From Exiguobacterium sp. Helios (GTDB lineage: Bacteria; Bacillota; Bacilli; Exiguobacteriales; Exiguobacteriaceae), in the NCBI RefSeq assembly GCF_014524545.1, contig NZ_CP053557.1:2505501-2569500 (forward strand): DNA of 64,000 nucleotides, written 5' to 3'. This document shows positions 25,855 through 35,431 of this stretch, in pieces. The translations under genes and the position numbers were made by a program. Positions within the stretch are counted from its first letter, which is position 1, and every line of letters begins with the position of its first letter. The notes beneath the pieces are model-generated. The model had not been told where the DNA came from. It saw only the letters and a program-made list of their open reading frames with translations, and made no database searches.

Positions 25855-26445
25855 ATGTCACTTGCACGTGTGTTACCTTATGCCAAAGAATTGTTGGAAT
25901 CAGTCATCCATGAAGGGGATTGCGTCGTCGATATGACTGCGGGGAACGGTCATGATACGCATTTCCTTGCTGAACAGGTCGGACCGGGCGGACGGGTCAT
26001 CGCTTTTGATGTCCAGGAGCAGGCAATCGAAGAAACGACCCGTCGGTTGCAGGCGGCTCACGTCTTCGATTGGGTCGATTTGTATCACGAAAGTCATATC
26101 CATGTCGGCGCTCGGTTATTTGCTGAACAACGTCCGATTCGTGCCGGAGTATTTAATCTTGGTTACTTACCGGGAAGCGATAAATCCGTCACGACGACAG
26201 GAGAAGAAACGCTAGAGGCACTCCGGGCCCTTCTTCCGGTCCTCGTCCCCGGTGGTCTGGTTGTCCTCGTGATTTATCACGGTCACTTGGAAGGACGCCG
26301 CGAACGTGATGCAGTGCTGGAGCATGTTTCATCCCTCCCCCAACAGGATTATGCCGTCTTGCAGTACCGTTTCTTGAATCAGCAAAATAATCCGCCGTTC
26401 ATCGTTGCGATTGAAAAAAAATTAAAAAAACAAATACTCGATTAA
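25855..26445 (+). CDS. mnmM: tRNA U34 methyltransferase MnmM (YtqB)
   Basis: The 196-residue Rossmann methyltransferase is likely to form the methyl group of mnm5(s2)U34 in tRNA, as shown for B. subtilis YtqB. The SAM motif VDMTAGNGHDTHFLAEQVG (about 24-42) is followed by VIAFDVQEQAI. The family marker NLGYLPGSDK lies near 101. GEETLEAL and VLVPGGLVVLVIYHGH follow. GAGGAG about 9 bases before ATG 25855 sets the start. A terminator hairpin closes it. Confidence 0.9.
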   Translation: MSLARVLPYAKELLESVIHEGDCVVDMTAGNGHDTHFLAEQVGPGGRVIAFDVQEQAIEETTRRLQAAHVFDWVDLYHESHIHVGARLFAEQRPIRAGVFNLGYLPGSDKSVTTTGEETLEALRALLPVLVPGGLVVLVIYHGHLEGRRERDAVLEHVSSLPQQDYAVLQYRFLNQQNNPPFIVAIEKKLKKQILD

Positions 26446-26450
26446 ACAAC

Positions 26451-26484
26451 AGAGGAGTGCCGTCGTATGCGACGGCACCCCTCT
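26451..26484 (+). terminator. Terminator of mnmM
   Basis: AGAGGAGTGCCGTCG pairs with CGACGGCACCCCTCT over a 4-base loop and is followed by TTTTT. Confidence 0.92.
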
Positions 26485-26496
26485 TTTTAAAACATA

Positions 26497-27201
26497 TTAA
26501 TCTTCCACTAATTTCAGGAACAGCAACAACTTTTCAGCAAACCGTGTGTTCAAGCGTTCGAAACTGAAGTGCGGGAACCCGTGCAGACGTTGCAGATAAA
26601 TCTGGTCCCCACCCATTTTCCGGCATACCTCAAGCGTCAACTTGACGTCAGCAAACTGATCGTCCGGCGCATAAAAACAAGCGAGTTGGACCCGCGGCAG
26701 TTTCTTACGTTCTTCATCATGGATGACAATTTCTTCTTCAATCTCACGATATTCAGCGTACGTCAGTTCACCGAGACGAGCAGCATCCTCATTATTTTGT
26801 CCGAACGGTAATGTCCCAAGCGGAGCATCCGGACGGAACCGGTCGAAGGCACTCGCGAAGACTTGTTTGACGCCTCCCAATTGCTTGGAATTGTGCCAAT
26901 CAAATAACGGCGAGATAAACGTCAGGCTCGCCATCGGCAACTCATATTCTTGAAGCAGTCGGTTGACGACAAGCGCTCCCATACTGCAGGCAATGATATG
27001 AATCGGTAATTTCCGCTTACCGGCTTCGCGTAGTGCTTCTTTTAATAACTGTTGATGTTCTTCAAACGATACACGACGGGGTGCGTCGACCAAGAGGACC
27101 TCATATTCGTGCTCTAAGACACGAATCAGTGCTTCACTTGGCCGGGCACGTAATTGGAGTGGATATACAAGAACGATCACTCCGGTTGGTTGTTCTACCA
27201 C
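26497..27201 (-). CDS. Alpha/beta hydrolase fold protein
   Basis: The 234-residue protein looks like a serine hydrolase. The nucleophile elbow ACSMGAL (about 71-77) has Ala in place of the usual first Gly. The acid may be Asp in APDDQFADV (about 180-188), and the His lies in GFPHFSFE (about 209-216). There is no signal peptide. Substrate is unknown. The GTG start at 27201 is supported by GAGGTG about 5 bases upstream. In B. subtilis ytpA, a different lipase-like gene, sits near this position. Confidence 0.82.
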   Translation of the reverse strand: MVEQPTGVIVLVYPLQLRARPSEALIRVLEHEYEVLLVDAPRRVSFEEHQQLLKEALREAGKRKLPIHIIACSMGALVVNRLLQEYELPMASLTFISPLFDWHNSKQLGGVKQVFASAFDRFRPDAPLGTLPFGQNNEDAARLGELTYAEYREIEEEIVIHDEERKKLPRVQLACFYAPDDQFADVKLTLEVCRKMGGDQIYLQRLHGFPHFSFERLNTRFAEKLLLFLKLVED

Positions 27202-27241
27202 AAACTCACCTCTTCATTCGATATCTGTTTAGTATGCAACA

Positions 27242-27276
27242 AATCCGACTTCAGCCAAACCGCCTTAAGTCGGATT
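27242..27276 (-). terminator. Terminator-like hairpin after a GNAT gene
   Basis: AATCCGACTT / AAGTCGGATT with a 15-base loop follows the stop of the GNAT gene. The T-run is weak (TTTGTTG). Confidence 0.55.
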
Positions 27277-27284
27277 CCGTTTCT

Positions 27285-27770
27285 TTAATATATACGTTGT
27301 AGTCGCGTCACAGGTTCCACCTGTCCGAAGACTTCCTCTGTCGTCTCGCTGATTTCCTTAAATCCGTATGAAGTCAAAAAGTGACGGGCTTTATAGTTTC
27401 GGGATTCAACATACACTTCAATCGGAGACGCCCCTTGCAATTCCAGTTCGCGGATCAGCCGGCGTCCGATTCCGTTTTGCTGGTATTTCGGCAAGACATA
27501 CAGCCGGACGATTTCCCACGTTCCATCCACATCGATGGCGTGGATAAAACCGACGATTTCCCCGTCGATCAGTCCGACATTGAAGTATTCTCCACGTGCT
27601 TCTTCCGCTGTCCGGATTGCTCGGACCACTTCTTCCTGCGGGTACGCTTCTTGTACGAAATGGGCTTTCGAACGCTCTGAATAGATTTCCTCATATGTGT
27701 CCATCCAGGACGTGAGCGCAATATCATGAATGCGTGCTGCATCAGCCGGAACTGCTTCGCGTATCTCCAT
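27285..27770 (-). CDS. GNAT-family N-acetyltransferase
   Basis: The 161-residue acetyltransferase starts MEIREAVPADAARI, typical of GNAT. Its acetyl-CoA loop is LYVLPKYQQNGIGRRLIREL (about 90-109), matching the Q/RxxGxG/A motif. The C-terminal part has ARHFLTSYGFKEI. Substrate unknown. GGGGGA about 8 bases before ATG 27770 supports the start. It is followed by a hairpin and is upstream, on the same strand, of the alpha/beta hydrolase gene. Confidence 0.9.
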   Translation of the reverse strand: MEIREAVPADAARIHDIALTSWMDTYEEIYSERSKAHFVQEAYPQEEVVRAIRTAEEARGEYFNVGLIDGEIVGFIHAIDVDGTWEIVRLYVLPKYQQNGIGRRLIRELELQGASPIEVYVESRNYKARHFLTSYGFKEISETTEEVFGQVEPVTRLQRIY

Positions 27771-27866
27771 ACCGAAATCCCCCTTTTCCTTTTACAGGCT
27801 CATGTTCTTTTACCCTTTTCTAGAAATTTCAGTCGTTTCCCTGCAAAGTTCCGGAGAAACAAAAAA

Positions 27867-27902
27867 AGTTCAGAAACACCCTTAAAAGGGAGTTTCTGAA
27901 CT
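27867..27902 (-). terminator. Terminator of metK
   Basis: AGTTCAGAAAC / GTTTCTGAACT with an inner CCTT / AAGG pairing is followed by a T-run on the minus strand. Confidence 0.92.
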
Positions 27903-27907
27903 CAGGA

Positions 27908-29116
27908 TTATGCGAAACGTTTTGCCTGCTCTTCAAGAGTAGCGGCTTTATCTGTTTGCTCCCATGGTAATTCGATGTCTGTACGACCGAAGTGACCATA
28001 AGCTGCTGTCTGACGATAAATCGGACGGCGGAGATCAAGCATCTTGATGATCCCTGCAGGACGGAGATCAAAGTTTTCTGCGATTAATTCAACTAGTTGC
28101 GCTTCAGGAAGTTTTCCTGTACCGAACGTATCGACTGCGATTGAAACCGGGTGCGCCACACCGATTGCGTAAGCAAGTTGAACTTCTGCTTTGTCCGCAA
28201 GACCAGATGCAACCAGGTTTTTCGCGACATAACGTGCTGCGTAAGCAGCTGAACGGTCGACTTTCGTTGGATCTTTACCAGAGAACGCTCCACCGCCGTG
28301 ACGTGCATATCCGCCATACGTATCAACGATGATTTTACGACCTGTCAACCCTGCATCTCCTTGTGGTCCGCCGATGACGAAACGACCAGTCGGGTTGATG
28401 AAGAATTTTGTGTCTGCATCGATGTACTCTGCCGGGATGACCGGTGCGATGACATGTTCTTTCAGATCAGCTTGAATTTGCTCAAGCGTCACTTCTTCTG
28501 CATGTTGTGTCGAGATGACGATTGTATCGACGCGAACAGGTTCATTGTTCTCGTTGTATTCAACCGTAACTTGCGTTTTACCATCCGGACGGAGGTAATC
28601 GAGTTGCCCCGTTTTGCGGACCTCTGCCAAACGACGAGCCAGTTTGTGTGAAAGCGAGATTGGAAGTGGCATGAGTTCCGGTGTTTCTTTCGTTGCATAA
28701 CCGAACATCAGACCTTGGTCTCCTGCTCCGATCGCATCGATTTCTTCATCGGACATGTTTCCTTCGCGTGCTTCAAGCGCTTGGTCCACACCGAGAGCGA
28801 TGTCTGCTGACTGCTCATCGATTGATGTCAATACAGCACAAGTGTCTGCATCGAAACCGTATTTAGCGCGTGTATAGCCGATTTCACGAATAGTTTCACG
28901 AACGACTTTCGGGATATCCACGTAAGTTGATGTCGTGATTTCTCCAGCTACTAATACGAGTCCTGTCGTGACAGAAGTTTCTGCCGCAACACGTGCGTTT
29001 GGATCGGCTGCAAGAATTGCATCCAAAATTGAATCCGAAATCTGGTCACAGATTTTATCCGGGTGACCTTCAGTTACTGATTCCGACGTAAATAGTCGGC
29101 GATTAAGGTTTGTCAT
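27908..29116 (-). CDS. metK: S-adenosylmethionine synthetase
   Basis: The 402-residue enzyme makes SAM from methionine and ATP. Signatures are [20 protein letters not shown] (about 11-30), [18 protein letters not shown] (about 124-141) and [18 protein letters not shown] (about 268-285). ATG 29116 follows GGGAGGG by 6 bases; the longer upstream frame has no matching homology. Expression is controlled by the SAM-I riboswitch just upstream, so high SAM should switch it off. Confidence 0.98.
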   Translation of the reverse strand: MTNLNRRLFTSESVTEGHPDKICDQISDSILDAILAADPNARVAAETSVTTGLVLVAGEITTSTYVDIPKVVRETIREIGYTRAKYGFDADTCAVLTSIDEQSADIALGVDQALEAREGNMSDEEIDAIGAGDQGLMFGYATKETPELMPLPISLSHKLARRLAEVRKTGQLDYLRPDGKTQVTVEYNENNEPVRVDTIVISTQHAEEVTLEQIQADLKEHVIAPVIPAEYIDADTKFFINPTGRFVIGGPQGDAGLTGRKIIVDTYGGYARHGGGAFSGKDPTKVDRSAAYAARYVAKNLVASGLADKAEVQLAYAIGVAHPVSIAVDTFGTGKLPEAQLVELIAENFDLRPAGIIKMLDLRRPIYRQTAAYGHFGRTDIELPWEQTDKAATLEEQAKRFA

Positions 29117-29189
29117 GTTTGACCCTCCCAAAAAAGAATTTGACGGTGTACTCATTTCCCCTAGTTGAGTGGGACGGTAAAATGAAAAA

Positions 29190-29370
29190 AACCTTTCCAT
29201 GTCCAAAAATGGTCAGGGAAAGGTTGTGCGTTCTTCCTTTACCCTCTTATCGTTCGAAGTGTTTACTTCGCTTCAGGAGAGCACCTTTTCCTACATTAAT
29301 GATGAAATTAATATAAGACGGTTGCCGGGTTTCTTCGGGCCTTGTTCCCTCCACCTGCTCAGAATAAGAG
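29190..29370 (-). promoter_or_regulatory. SAM-I (S-box) riboswitch controlling metK
   Basis: The minus-strand leader holds the P1 pair ATAAGAG / CTCTTAT (29370-29364 with 29250-29244). It also holds the S-box core GAGCAGGTGGAGGGA and the GGCCCGAAGAAACCCGGCAA segment. A terminator stem AACCTTTCC / GGAAAGGTT (29225-29190) with a T-run follows. This is the canonical S-box arrangement of aptamer then terminator. Confidence 0.97.
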
Positions 29371-29387
29371 TATCCGTTACGAATTAC

Positions 29388-29416
29388 ATGATATAAACTT
29401 GTGCTCACTCTGTCAA
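29388..29416 (-). promoter_or_regulatory. Promoter of the metK leader
   Basis: A -35 TTGACA (29416-29411, perfect) and a -10 TATCAT (29393-29388) are separated by 17 bases, just upstream of the SAM-I aptamer. Confidence 0.75.
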
Positions 29417-29472
29417 GCAACGTTTTAATTTCTAGTCGAAAAATTTCGGAAGAGATGTTAAACTGTTAATGC

Positions 29473-29486
29473 TGAAAGCGTTTCCA
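29473..29486 (+). promoter_or_regulatory. cre-like CcpA site upstream of pckA
   Basis: TGAAAGCGTTTCCA (its complement is TGGAAACGCTTTCA) is a 14-base near-palindrome with one mismatch to the cre consensus TGWAANCGNTNWCA. It lies 30 bases upstream of the pckA -35 box, which would suit carbon catabolite control of a gluconeogenic gene. Confidence 0.65.
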
Positions 29487-29515
29487 GATAAATAGAAATC
29501 AGCGCAGGAAAATGA

Positions 29516-29545
29516 TTGCCCTATCATTAGTATGTCATATATAAT
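29516..29545 (+). promoter_or_regulatory. SigA-type promoter of pckA
   Basis: A -35 TTGCCC and a perfect -10 TATAAT (29540-29545) are separated by 18 bases, 57 bases ahead of the ATG. Confidence 0.6.
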
Positions 29546-29602
29546 AAATGTGCCACACTAATAGTAGAGCTAAAACCAACGTAGGGGAAAGGTGGGGTCA
29601 GG

Positions 29603-31171
29603 ATGCCGATGACGGTCCTGAATATCGAAGAGCTACTCAAGAAGGAGCATGTGTTCAAACAACTGTCCGTTGCTGAACTAGTCGAACATGCGATTCGCAA
29701 CAAAGAAGGAGTTCTTGCAGAAAATGGTGCTTTGTCTGTAGAAACGGGGAAATTTACAGGTCGTTCACCGAAAGACAAGTTCATCGTCCGTGATCAATCG
29801 TGTGAGATGCATATCGATTGGGGTCATGTCAATCAACCAATGGAATCGGACAAATTCGAGCAACTGTTACAAAAAGTTCTTCGTTATATGAACGAAGCAG
29901 ATCAACTTTACTACACAGAAGCTGCTGCTGGTGCCGATACGCATTTCACCCTTCCAGTGCGCGTCGTAACCGAATATGCTTGGCATAATTTGTTTGCGAA
30001 ACAGCTATTCTTACGCGAATATCCTACGGTTGCGGCCTTTGAACCATTTACGGTCGTCTACGCACCACATTTTAAAGCGGATCCGGCGGTCGACGGGACA
30101 AACTCGGAGACATTCATCGCGATGTCTTTCGAACACCGTATTGTCTTGATCGGTGGTACAGAGTACGCCGGAGAAATTAAAAAATCAATTTTCTCGGTCA
30201 TGAACTATCTCTTACCACAACAAGAAGTGTTGTCGATGCACTGTTCCGCTAACGTTGGACACGAAGGGGATGTCGCGTTATTCTTCGGACTATCCGGGAC
30301 TGGTAAGACCACACTGTCTGCAGATGAGAGCCGTCAATTGATCGGCGACGATGAACACGGTTGGTCCCATGACGGTGTCTTCAACATCGAAGGTGGCTGC
30401 TATGCGAAAACGGTCAACTTGTCACGCGAAAAAGAACCACAAATCTTTGACGCCATCCGCTTCGGAACCGTTCTTGAAAACGTCGTCCTCGACGACACCC
30501 GGATTCCGGATTATGATGATACCTCACTGACGGAAAATACGCGTGCGGCTTACCCGATCACAGCAATCGAGAATATCGCCATCCCGTCACGCGCCGGTCA
30601 TCCGAAAACGATTGTCTTCCTGACAGCAGATGCTTACGGTGTACTGCCTCCGATCAGTAAACTGACAAAAGAACAAGCGATGTATCACTTCTTGTCAGGT
30701 TATACATCTAAACTTGCCGGCACAGAGCGTGGTGTCACGGAACCGGAAGCAACGTTTTCGACCTGCTTCGGTTCCCCGTTCCTGCCGTTGATTCCAGAAA
30801 AATATGCGACGATGCTCGGGGAACTGATTGATCGCCACGGCGTCACCGTTTATCTCGTCAACACCGGTTGGACCGGTGGGGCTTATGGTACCGGCAGCCG
30901 GATGAAACTTTCGTATACACGGACGATGGTCAATGCAGCCGTCAACGGCCTGCTCGCAGACATCCCGACAGAAGAACATCCGATTTTCGGTCTGCATATG
31001 CCGATTGAAGTACCCGGTGTTCCGACTGATTTACTCAATCCGGTCAAGGTATGGGCGGATTCATCTGTTTACGAACAACAAGCGACTGCACTCGCGCAAA
31101 AGTTCACGCAGAACTTTGCACGTTTCGAAAGTGCGACGGATGCCATCAAAGCAGCCGGTCCCCGCGTTTAA
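29603..31171 (+). CDS. pckA: Phosphoenolpyruvate carboxykinase (ATP)
   Basis: The 522-residue enzyme converts oxaloacetate and ATP to phosphoenolpyruvate in gluconeogenesis. The P-loop [11 protein letters not shown] occurs near 233-243, with metal/substrate motifs [20 protein letters not shown] (about 250-269) and RFGTVLEN nearby. [10 protein letters not shown] (about 52-61) is the usual N-terminal signature. An ATG two codons in (29609) is an alternative start; AAAGGTGGGG lies upstream of both. A cre-like site precedes the promoter. It diverges from metK, as in B. subtilis. Confidence 0.97.
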   Translation: MPMTVLNIEELLKKEHVFKQLSVAELVEHAIRNKEGVLAENGALSVETGKFTGRSPKDKFIVRDQSCEMHIDWGHVNQPMESDKFEQLLQKVLRYMNEADQLYYTEAAAGADTHFTLPVRVVTEYAWHNLFAKQLFLREYPTVAAFEPFTVVYAPHFKADPAVDGTNSETFIAMSFEHRIVLIGGTEYAGEIKKSIFSVMNYLLPQQEVLSMHCSANVGHEGDVALFFGLSGTGKTTLSADESRQLIGDDEHGWSHDGVFNIEGGCYAKTVNLSREKEPQIFDAIRFGTVLENVVLDDTRIPDYDDTSLTENTRAAYPITAIENIAIPSRAGHPKTIVFLTADAYGVLPPISKLTKEQAMYHFLSGYTSKLAGTERGVTEPEATFSTCFGSPFLPLIPEKYATMLGELIDRHGVTVYLVNTGWTGGAYGTGSRMKLSYTRTMVNAAVNGLLADIPTEEHPIFGLHMPIEVPGVPTDLLNPVKVWADSSVYEQQATALAQKFTQNFARFESATDAIKAAGPRV

Positions 31172-31189
31172 AAATGATTGATGATACCA

Positions 31190-31225
31190 AAAAGGTTGAG
31201 CTCCTTAACGGATGCTCAACCTTTT
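31190..31225. terminator. Bidirectional terminator between pckA and the EAL-HDOD gene
   Basis: AAAAGGTTGAGC pairs with GCTCAACCTTTT over a 12-base loop between convergent genes. Confidence 0.85.
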
Positions 31226-31228
31226 ATG

Positions 31229-32482
31229 TTAGACGATTGAATCTGTCTTATCTTGTAAATGAAGCTCTTTTTGAGAAAGCCAAACTTGGCTTTCTTTTAA
31301 TAATTCATAAGCGCGGTGCTTCGCAATCCCGAATCGATTGCTCAGCATCTCGAACCGTTCGAACTCTCCCCGGTCTGCGCTGATCGCAAGGAGCAGGCAA
31401 TCCCGAAACGGATGATCATCACCTTGTAAGACGTTTTTCAAAGCCGGTTCAATCGGAAGCTGATCAATGATTTCATCAATATCGACTGAGAGTAATGCAT
31501 CAATATGAGACAGTAATCCAATCATATAAGCGCTCTCTGCTTTCAAGGTCTTCGTTTCCGTCGCAAACAGTTCACACAGCTTTGCACAATGCAAAGATGA
31601 ACGTAACAATTCATCCGACCACCTGTACGGACTTGCGAGTTTCATTTCACGCAAAACGATTAACGAAATCCAGCTCTTTAATTGCGAAAATCCAAGTAAG
31701 GAAATCGCTTGTCGGACGGAACTGACGGTGTTCCGAAGACCGATTCCCGGAGAATTGATTAATTGCAGTACTTGTACACTGATGTAAGGATTTCCTTCGA
31801 TTTCATCGACGACGTCCTCATAATGATCGTCTGTATCCAACCACTTCAGCATCTTCAACAGGACAGGTACTTGCGGAGGAACCGCCTTCCCTTTCATCAG
31901 CATCGGTTTGGCATAAAAGTATCCTTGAAACCAGTCATATCCCATCTCAAGGCTTCGCGTATGATCTTCATGTGTTTCGACCCGTTCTGCCAAAAAGCGC
32001 ATATGCGGATAATTCCGCTTTAAAATATGTAAGATTGCACTTTGTTCGCGTGGGTTGATGGCTTCGATATCAATTTTAATCAAATCAATCAGATCAAACA
32101 GCTCTGCCCCATGATGACGCAACAGATCGGTTACGAAATCATCCAGTGCCAATACGAAGCCTGCTTCTTTCCACTTCTGCAACGTCAGGAGCATAGCAGC
32201 ATCAATGTGAACCGTCTCTAACACTTCAATCACGAATCGGGTCGGATCCAAGTGATCGATCAGCTCAGACTGTAACAGATCGCCTGTGAAATTAATGAAT
32301 AATCGTTTCCCTTCTGCTACACGGTCTACTCCCAAATGAATCAGTGTATTCGTCAATACATCCATCGTTGCCAAGTCACCATCAAACACTGCAGGTGTTT
32401 CAACGGAACGATAGAGCAGTTCAAAAGCGTCAATCGAACCAAACCGGTCTACAATCGGTTGTCGCGCAAGTAAGATTTCCAT
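31229..32482 (-). CDS. EAL-HDOD signalling protein, YuxH-like
   Basis: The 417-residue protein joins an N-terminal EAL-type domain (about 1-200) to a C-terminal HDOD domain (about 205-400). The EAL motif reads FELLYR rather than EAL. LFINFT, ALDDFVTD, LIKID, RVETHED and FQGYFYAKPM match other EAL-domain positions. So a binding or hydrolysing role in cyclic-di-GMP signalling is possible but unproven. The HDOD part (ISVQVLQLINSPG, AISLLGFSQLKSW) is usually a protein-interaction module. GAAGGGA about 10 bases before ATG 32482 supports the start. Confidence 0.88.
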   Translation of the reverse strand: MEILLARQPIVDRFGSIDAFELLYRSVETPAVFDGDLATMDVLTNTLIHLGVDRVAEGKRLFINFTGDLLQSELIDHLDPTRFVIEVLETVHIDAAMLLTLQKWKEAGFVLALDDFVTDLLRHHGAELFDLIDLIKIDIEAINPREQSAILHILKRNYPHMRFLAERVETHEDHTRSLEMGYDWFQGYFYAKPMLMKGKAVPPQVPVLLKMLKWLDTDDHYEDVVDEIEGNPYISVQVLQLINSPGIGLRNTVSSVRQAISLLGFSQLKSWISLIVLREMKLASPYRWSDELLRSSLHCAKLCELFATETKTLKAESAYMIGLLSHIDALLSVDIDEIIDQLPIEPALKNVLQGDDHPFRDCLLLAISADRGEFERFEMLSNRFGIAKHRAYELLKESQVWLSQKELHLQDKTDSIV

Positions 32483-32607
32483 CTCATATATCCCTTCTAA
32501 ATCCGTTAATCTGGCTTATTTTATATGTTCTAGTATATCAAATATCGTTTTCCCTTAAAAAATCTCTTTTTTAAAACATATCAATGTTCCCATCATTTGG
32601 AGAAAAA

Positions 32608-32636
32608 AACATCTCAATGCGAGGCACTGAGATGTT
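32608..32636 (-). terminator. Terminator of ytmA
   Basis: AACATCTCA / TGAGATGTT with an 11-base loop is followed by seven T bases on the minus strand. Confidence 0.9.
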
Positions 32637-32649
32637 TTCACGAATCCTT

Positions 32650-33393
32650 TTACTTGGATAACATCCAATCGATGACTTGTTTCGTCACAAGCATTTTTTG
32701 ATGGATTGGAAATTGATGCGCATATTGATATACCCATAAACGGGTCTTTTCCGGATAGCGGGCTGCATAGTTCGTCGCATGCCGCAACCGAACGTTTTGA
32801 TCGTACAATCCATGAATCAATAAGACGTCTCCTTGCGGCGGAAAATAGAGTGGTGACCGGACGCGATATGCCTCCAGCCGTTGCTCTGGAACGCCACCGG
32901 TAAATCGTCTGAGCATTTTTTGCATCGTCCGTTGTTCTTCATACGTCCAAATCAAATTCGTCACGCCGGCCCAGGAAACTGTCCGGGCGACTTCACGATG
33001 ATGCGCCAGTAAAAGCGCCATCTGACCGCCGCGGGAAAAGCCAAATACCGATGTCCGCTCGACATATTGATCGAGCCAATCAAAAGCACTGATGGCGTCA
33101 AGGATATCCCGTTGTCCAAAATCTTCTTTTCCGGTCCCCCCTAAGTTACCGCGATAAAAAGGAGCCATGACCAAATAACCGGCTTGCGCGAACTGCATTA
33201 AGCGGGTCGGCCGAACCATGCCGATATTACGTGTCCCACCACGTAAATACAAGAGACCTTGTCCGTTCGCCCGAACCGGTAAGATGATGTACGCCCCGAC
33301 CCGTTCTCCGTCGGATGTTTCATAAAAGACCCGAAAGGTACGAAACGGTCCCTGGCGGGGGAGCTCAAACCAGTCGGCGTTCGGCGAGTACAC
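32650..33393 (-). CDS. ytmA: Alpha/beta hydrolase, prolyl oligopeptidase-like (YtmA-like)
   Basis: The protein of about 247 residues has a serine hydrolase triad: Ser in VFGFSRGGQMALL (near 120), Asp in HGLYDQNVRL (near 200) and His in YAHQFPIH (near 230). GQRDILDAISAFDWL is typical of S9-type peptidases and esterases. The GTG at 33393 is preferred because CCGGAG precedes it by about 7 bases; an in-frame GTG at 33414 has a poor spacing. The 5' end overlaps ytkD by 29 bases. In B. subtilis ytmA also lies near pckA and ytkD. Confidence 0.82.
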   Translation of the reverse strand: MYSPNADWFELPRQGPFRTFRVFYETSDGERVGAYIILPVRANGQGLLYLRGGTRNIGMVRPTRLMQFAQAGYLVMAPFYRGNLGGTGKEDFGQRDILDAISAFDWLDQYVERTSVFGFSRGGQMALLLAHHREVARTVSWAGVTNLIWTYEEQRTMQKMLRRFTGGVPEQRLEAYRVRSPLYFPPQGDVLLIHGLYDQNVRLRHATNYAARYPEKTRLWVYQYAHQFPIHQKMLVTKQVIDWMLSK

Positions 33394-33853
33394 GAAGAGT
33401 CTCCGGAAGGACACGGTCCTTCATCATGAAGCTGTATTGGCGGTTCGTATCTAAACGTTTCGGGATATCGTCTAGTAAATAGGCACCGTCCGTCTCATCG
33501 ACAGCAAGATGCGGCACCAAGGATGCGATTTCGGCGAAGTAGATATTCTTGATGATCGTATCCCCCCGACCTTCAACCCGGTATTGTCCGATGTACTGGA
33601 GACGTTCGATATGTCCCCCTGTCTCTTCCATGACTTCCCGGTGCGCTGCTTCCTCGGCCGTTTCCCCCGGTTCGACCTTTCCACCCGGAAATTCGTAGCC
33701 CCGTTGCTTATGATGTGTCAGTAACCATTTCCCTTCGTACACGGCAATGACCCAGACATGAAGCGGATGGACTGAAAACGGATGGTCCTCAAAACTCAGT
33801 TCAACCCGATTTTGATAATAATCTAAAAACGTAATCACGTGCGTGCACCTCAT
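33365..33853 (-). CDS. ytkD: Nudix hydrolase YtkD-like (oxidised nucleotide sanitation)
   Basis: The 162-residue protein contains a full Nudix box: Gly at about residue 57, then EPGETAEEAAHREVMEETGG (about 61-80). This follows the G-x5-E-x7-RE-x2-EE-x-G pattern. The family member YtkD of Bacillus hydrolyses 8-oxo-dGTP and similar nucleotides, so a sanitising role is likely. ATG 33853 follows a purine-rich stretch; a GTG 18 bases upstream is the alternative. It is coupled to ytmA and upstream of no other gene in this operon. Confidence 0.88.
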   Translation of the reverse strand: MRCTHVITFLDYYQNRVELSFEDHPFSVHPLHVWVIAVYEGKWLLTHHKQRGYEFPGGKVEPGETAEEAAHREVMEETGGHIERLQYIGQYRVEGRGDTIIKNIYFAEIASLVPHLAVDETDGAYLLDDIPKRLDTNRQYSFMMKDRVLPETLRVLAERRLV

Positions 33854-33936
33854 TTCTTCTTCTCTCTTCACTTTACCTGTTTCGAAAGCATTCTAAAAGT
33901 GAAAGTGCGTAGGAATTTGCCAGAATGACAAAAAAA

Positions 33937-33963
33937 GACATCCCTCTGAATCGAGAGATGTCC
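33937..33963 (-). terminator. Terminator of pgi
   Basis: GGACATCTCTCGATTCAGAGGGATGTCTTTTTTT lies 6 bases past the pgi stop: GACATC and GATGTC with an inner CTCT / AGAG pairing, then a T-run. Confidence 0.5.
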
Positions 33964-33969
33964 GGCTTC

Positions 33970-35319
33970 TTATTTCAAGCGAGCTTCAAGCTCTGCTTTT
34001 TCTGCTTCAAATCCAGGTTTACCAAGCAAGGCAAACATGTTTTTCTTGTACGCTTCCACACCCGGCTGATCGAATGGGTTGACACCAAGCAGGTATCCAC
34101 TCATTGCACATGCCTTTTCAAAGAAGTAGAACAAGAATCCGAGATGATACGGTGTCATCTCCGGCAACTCAACTGTCAGGTTCGGAACTTGTCCATCTGT
34201 GTGGGCAAGCAACGTTCCTTCTGCTGCCTTGTCGTTGACGAATTGAATCGACTTGCCTTCAAGGAAGTTTAAGCCGTCCAAATCCTGTGCATCTTTTTCA
34301 ATCGTCAAGGTATGACGCGCTTGTCCGACTTTGATGACCGTTTCGAACAAATCACGACGTCCTTCTTGAACGTATTGTCCCATCGAGTGAAGATCCGTTG
34401 AGAAGTCGACTGCTGCCGGGAAGATCCCTTTAAAGTCTTTTCCTTCTGACTCTCCGTACAACTGTTTCCACCACTCCGACACATAGTGTAAAGCAGGTTC
34501 ATAGTTGACGAGCAACTCGATTGTTTTTCCTTTCGCATATAATGCGTTTCGAACGACCGCGTACTGGTACGCTTCGTTTTCCGCCAAGTTCTCATTTGAG
34601 AACTGAACTTGCGCATCACGCGCACCTGCCATCAAGTCTTCAATCGAAATGCCGGCAGCTGCAATCGGTAATAAACCAACCGGTGTCAAGACAGAGAAAC
34701 GACCGCCAACGTCATCCGGAATCACAAACGTCTGGTATCCTTCCGAGTCAGCAAGTGTCTTCAGGGCACCACGTGCTTTATCCGTCGTCGCATAAATCCG
34801 GTCCTTCGCTCCGGCTTTACCGTACTTGTCTTCCATAAATGTTTTCAGGAGACGGAATGAAATCGCTGGTTCCGTCGTTGTCCCTGATTTTGAGATGATG
34901 TTGACCGAAACATCTTTTCCTTCAAGTACTTGGAACAAATCGTGTAAGTACGTCGAAGAAATGTTATGTCCGGCATAAATGATTTGCGGTGCTTTCCGCT
35001 CGTCTTTTGACAGTAAGTTGTGGAACGAATGACCGAGCATCTCAATTGCAGCACGTGCTCCGAGATACGATCCGCCGATCCCGACGACTAACAAGACATC
35101 TGAATCCGACTTGATTTTTTCAGCCGCCGCCTGAATTTTTTCAAATTCCGCTTTGTCATAGTTTGTCGGTAAATCGACCCATCCTAAGAAATCGCTGCCG
35201 GCACCTGTGCCGTTGTGGATTGCTCCGTGTAATGTTTTTACCGTATCCGCCATATAGTCCACTTCATGTTGTCCTACGAATTGTAGGGCCTTCGAATAAT
35301 CAAAACGTACCGTTGTCAT
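33970..35319 (-). CDS. pgi: Glucose-6-phosphate isomerase
   Basis: The 449-residue enzyme interconverts glucose-6-phosphate and fructose-6-phosphate. Signatures seen are [14 protein letters not shown] (about 78-91), [11 protein letters not shown] (about 142-152), [17 protein letters not shown] (about 200-216) and [12 protein letters not shown] (about 420-431). Length fits bacterial Pgi. TAAGGAGGA about 7 bases before ATG 35319 fixes the start. Gene order pgi-yugJ-yugI is the same as in B. subtilis apart from yugK. Confidence 0.98.
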   Translation of the reverse strand: MTTVRFDYSKALQFVGQHEVDYMADTVKTLHGAIHNGTGAGSDFLGWVDLPTNYDKAEFEKIQAAAEKIKSDSDVLLVVGIGGSYLGARAAIEMLGHSFHNLLSKDERKAPQIIYAGHNISSTYLHDLFQVLEGKDVSVNIISKSGTTTEPAISFRLLKTFMEDKYGKAGAKDRIYATTDKARGALKTLADSEGYQTFVIPDDVGGRFSVLTPVGLLPIAAAGISIEDLMAGARDAQVQFSNENLAENEAYQYAVVRNALYAKGKTIELLVNYEPALHYVSEWWKQLYGESEGKDFKGIFPAAVDFSTDLHSMGQYVQEGRRDLFETVIKVGQARHTLTIEKDAQDLDGLNFLEGKSIQFVNDKAAEGTLLAHTDGQVPNLTVELPEMTPYHLGFLFYFFEKACAMSGYLLGVNPFDQPGVEAYKKNMFALLGKPGFEAEKAELEARLK

Positions 35320-35353
35320 TCACTCGTCCTCCTTATTCATTCGCAAACAAATG

Positions 35354-35391
35354 CGACCTTCCTTTTCATTAAAACGCAAGAAGGAAGGTCG
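35354..35391. repeat. Inverted repeat upstream of pgi
   Basis: Two 11-base arms, CGACCTTCCTT and AAGGAAGGTCG, are separated by 16 bases in the gap between yugJ and pgi. No T-run follows on the minus strand. It could be a weak yugJ terminator or an operator for pgi. Confidence 0.6.
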
Positions 35392-35431
35392 TTCAAGTCT
35401 TTTGTGAAAAGATTAGCAAATGTTATGACGC

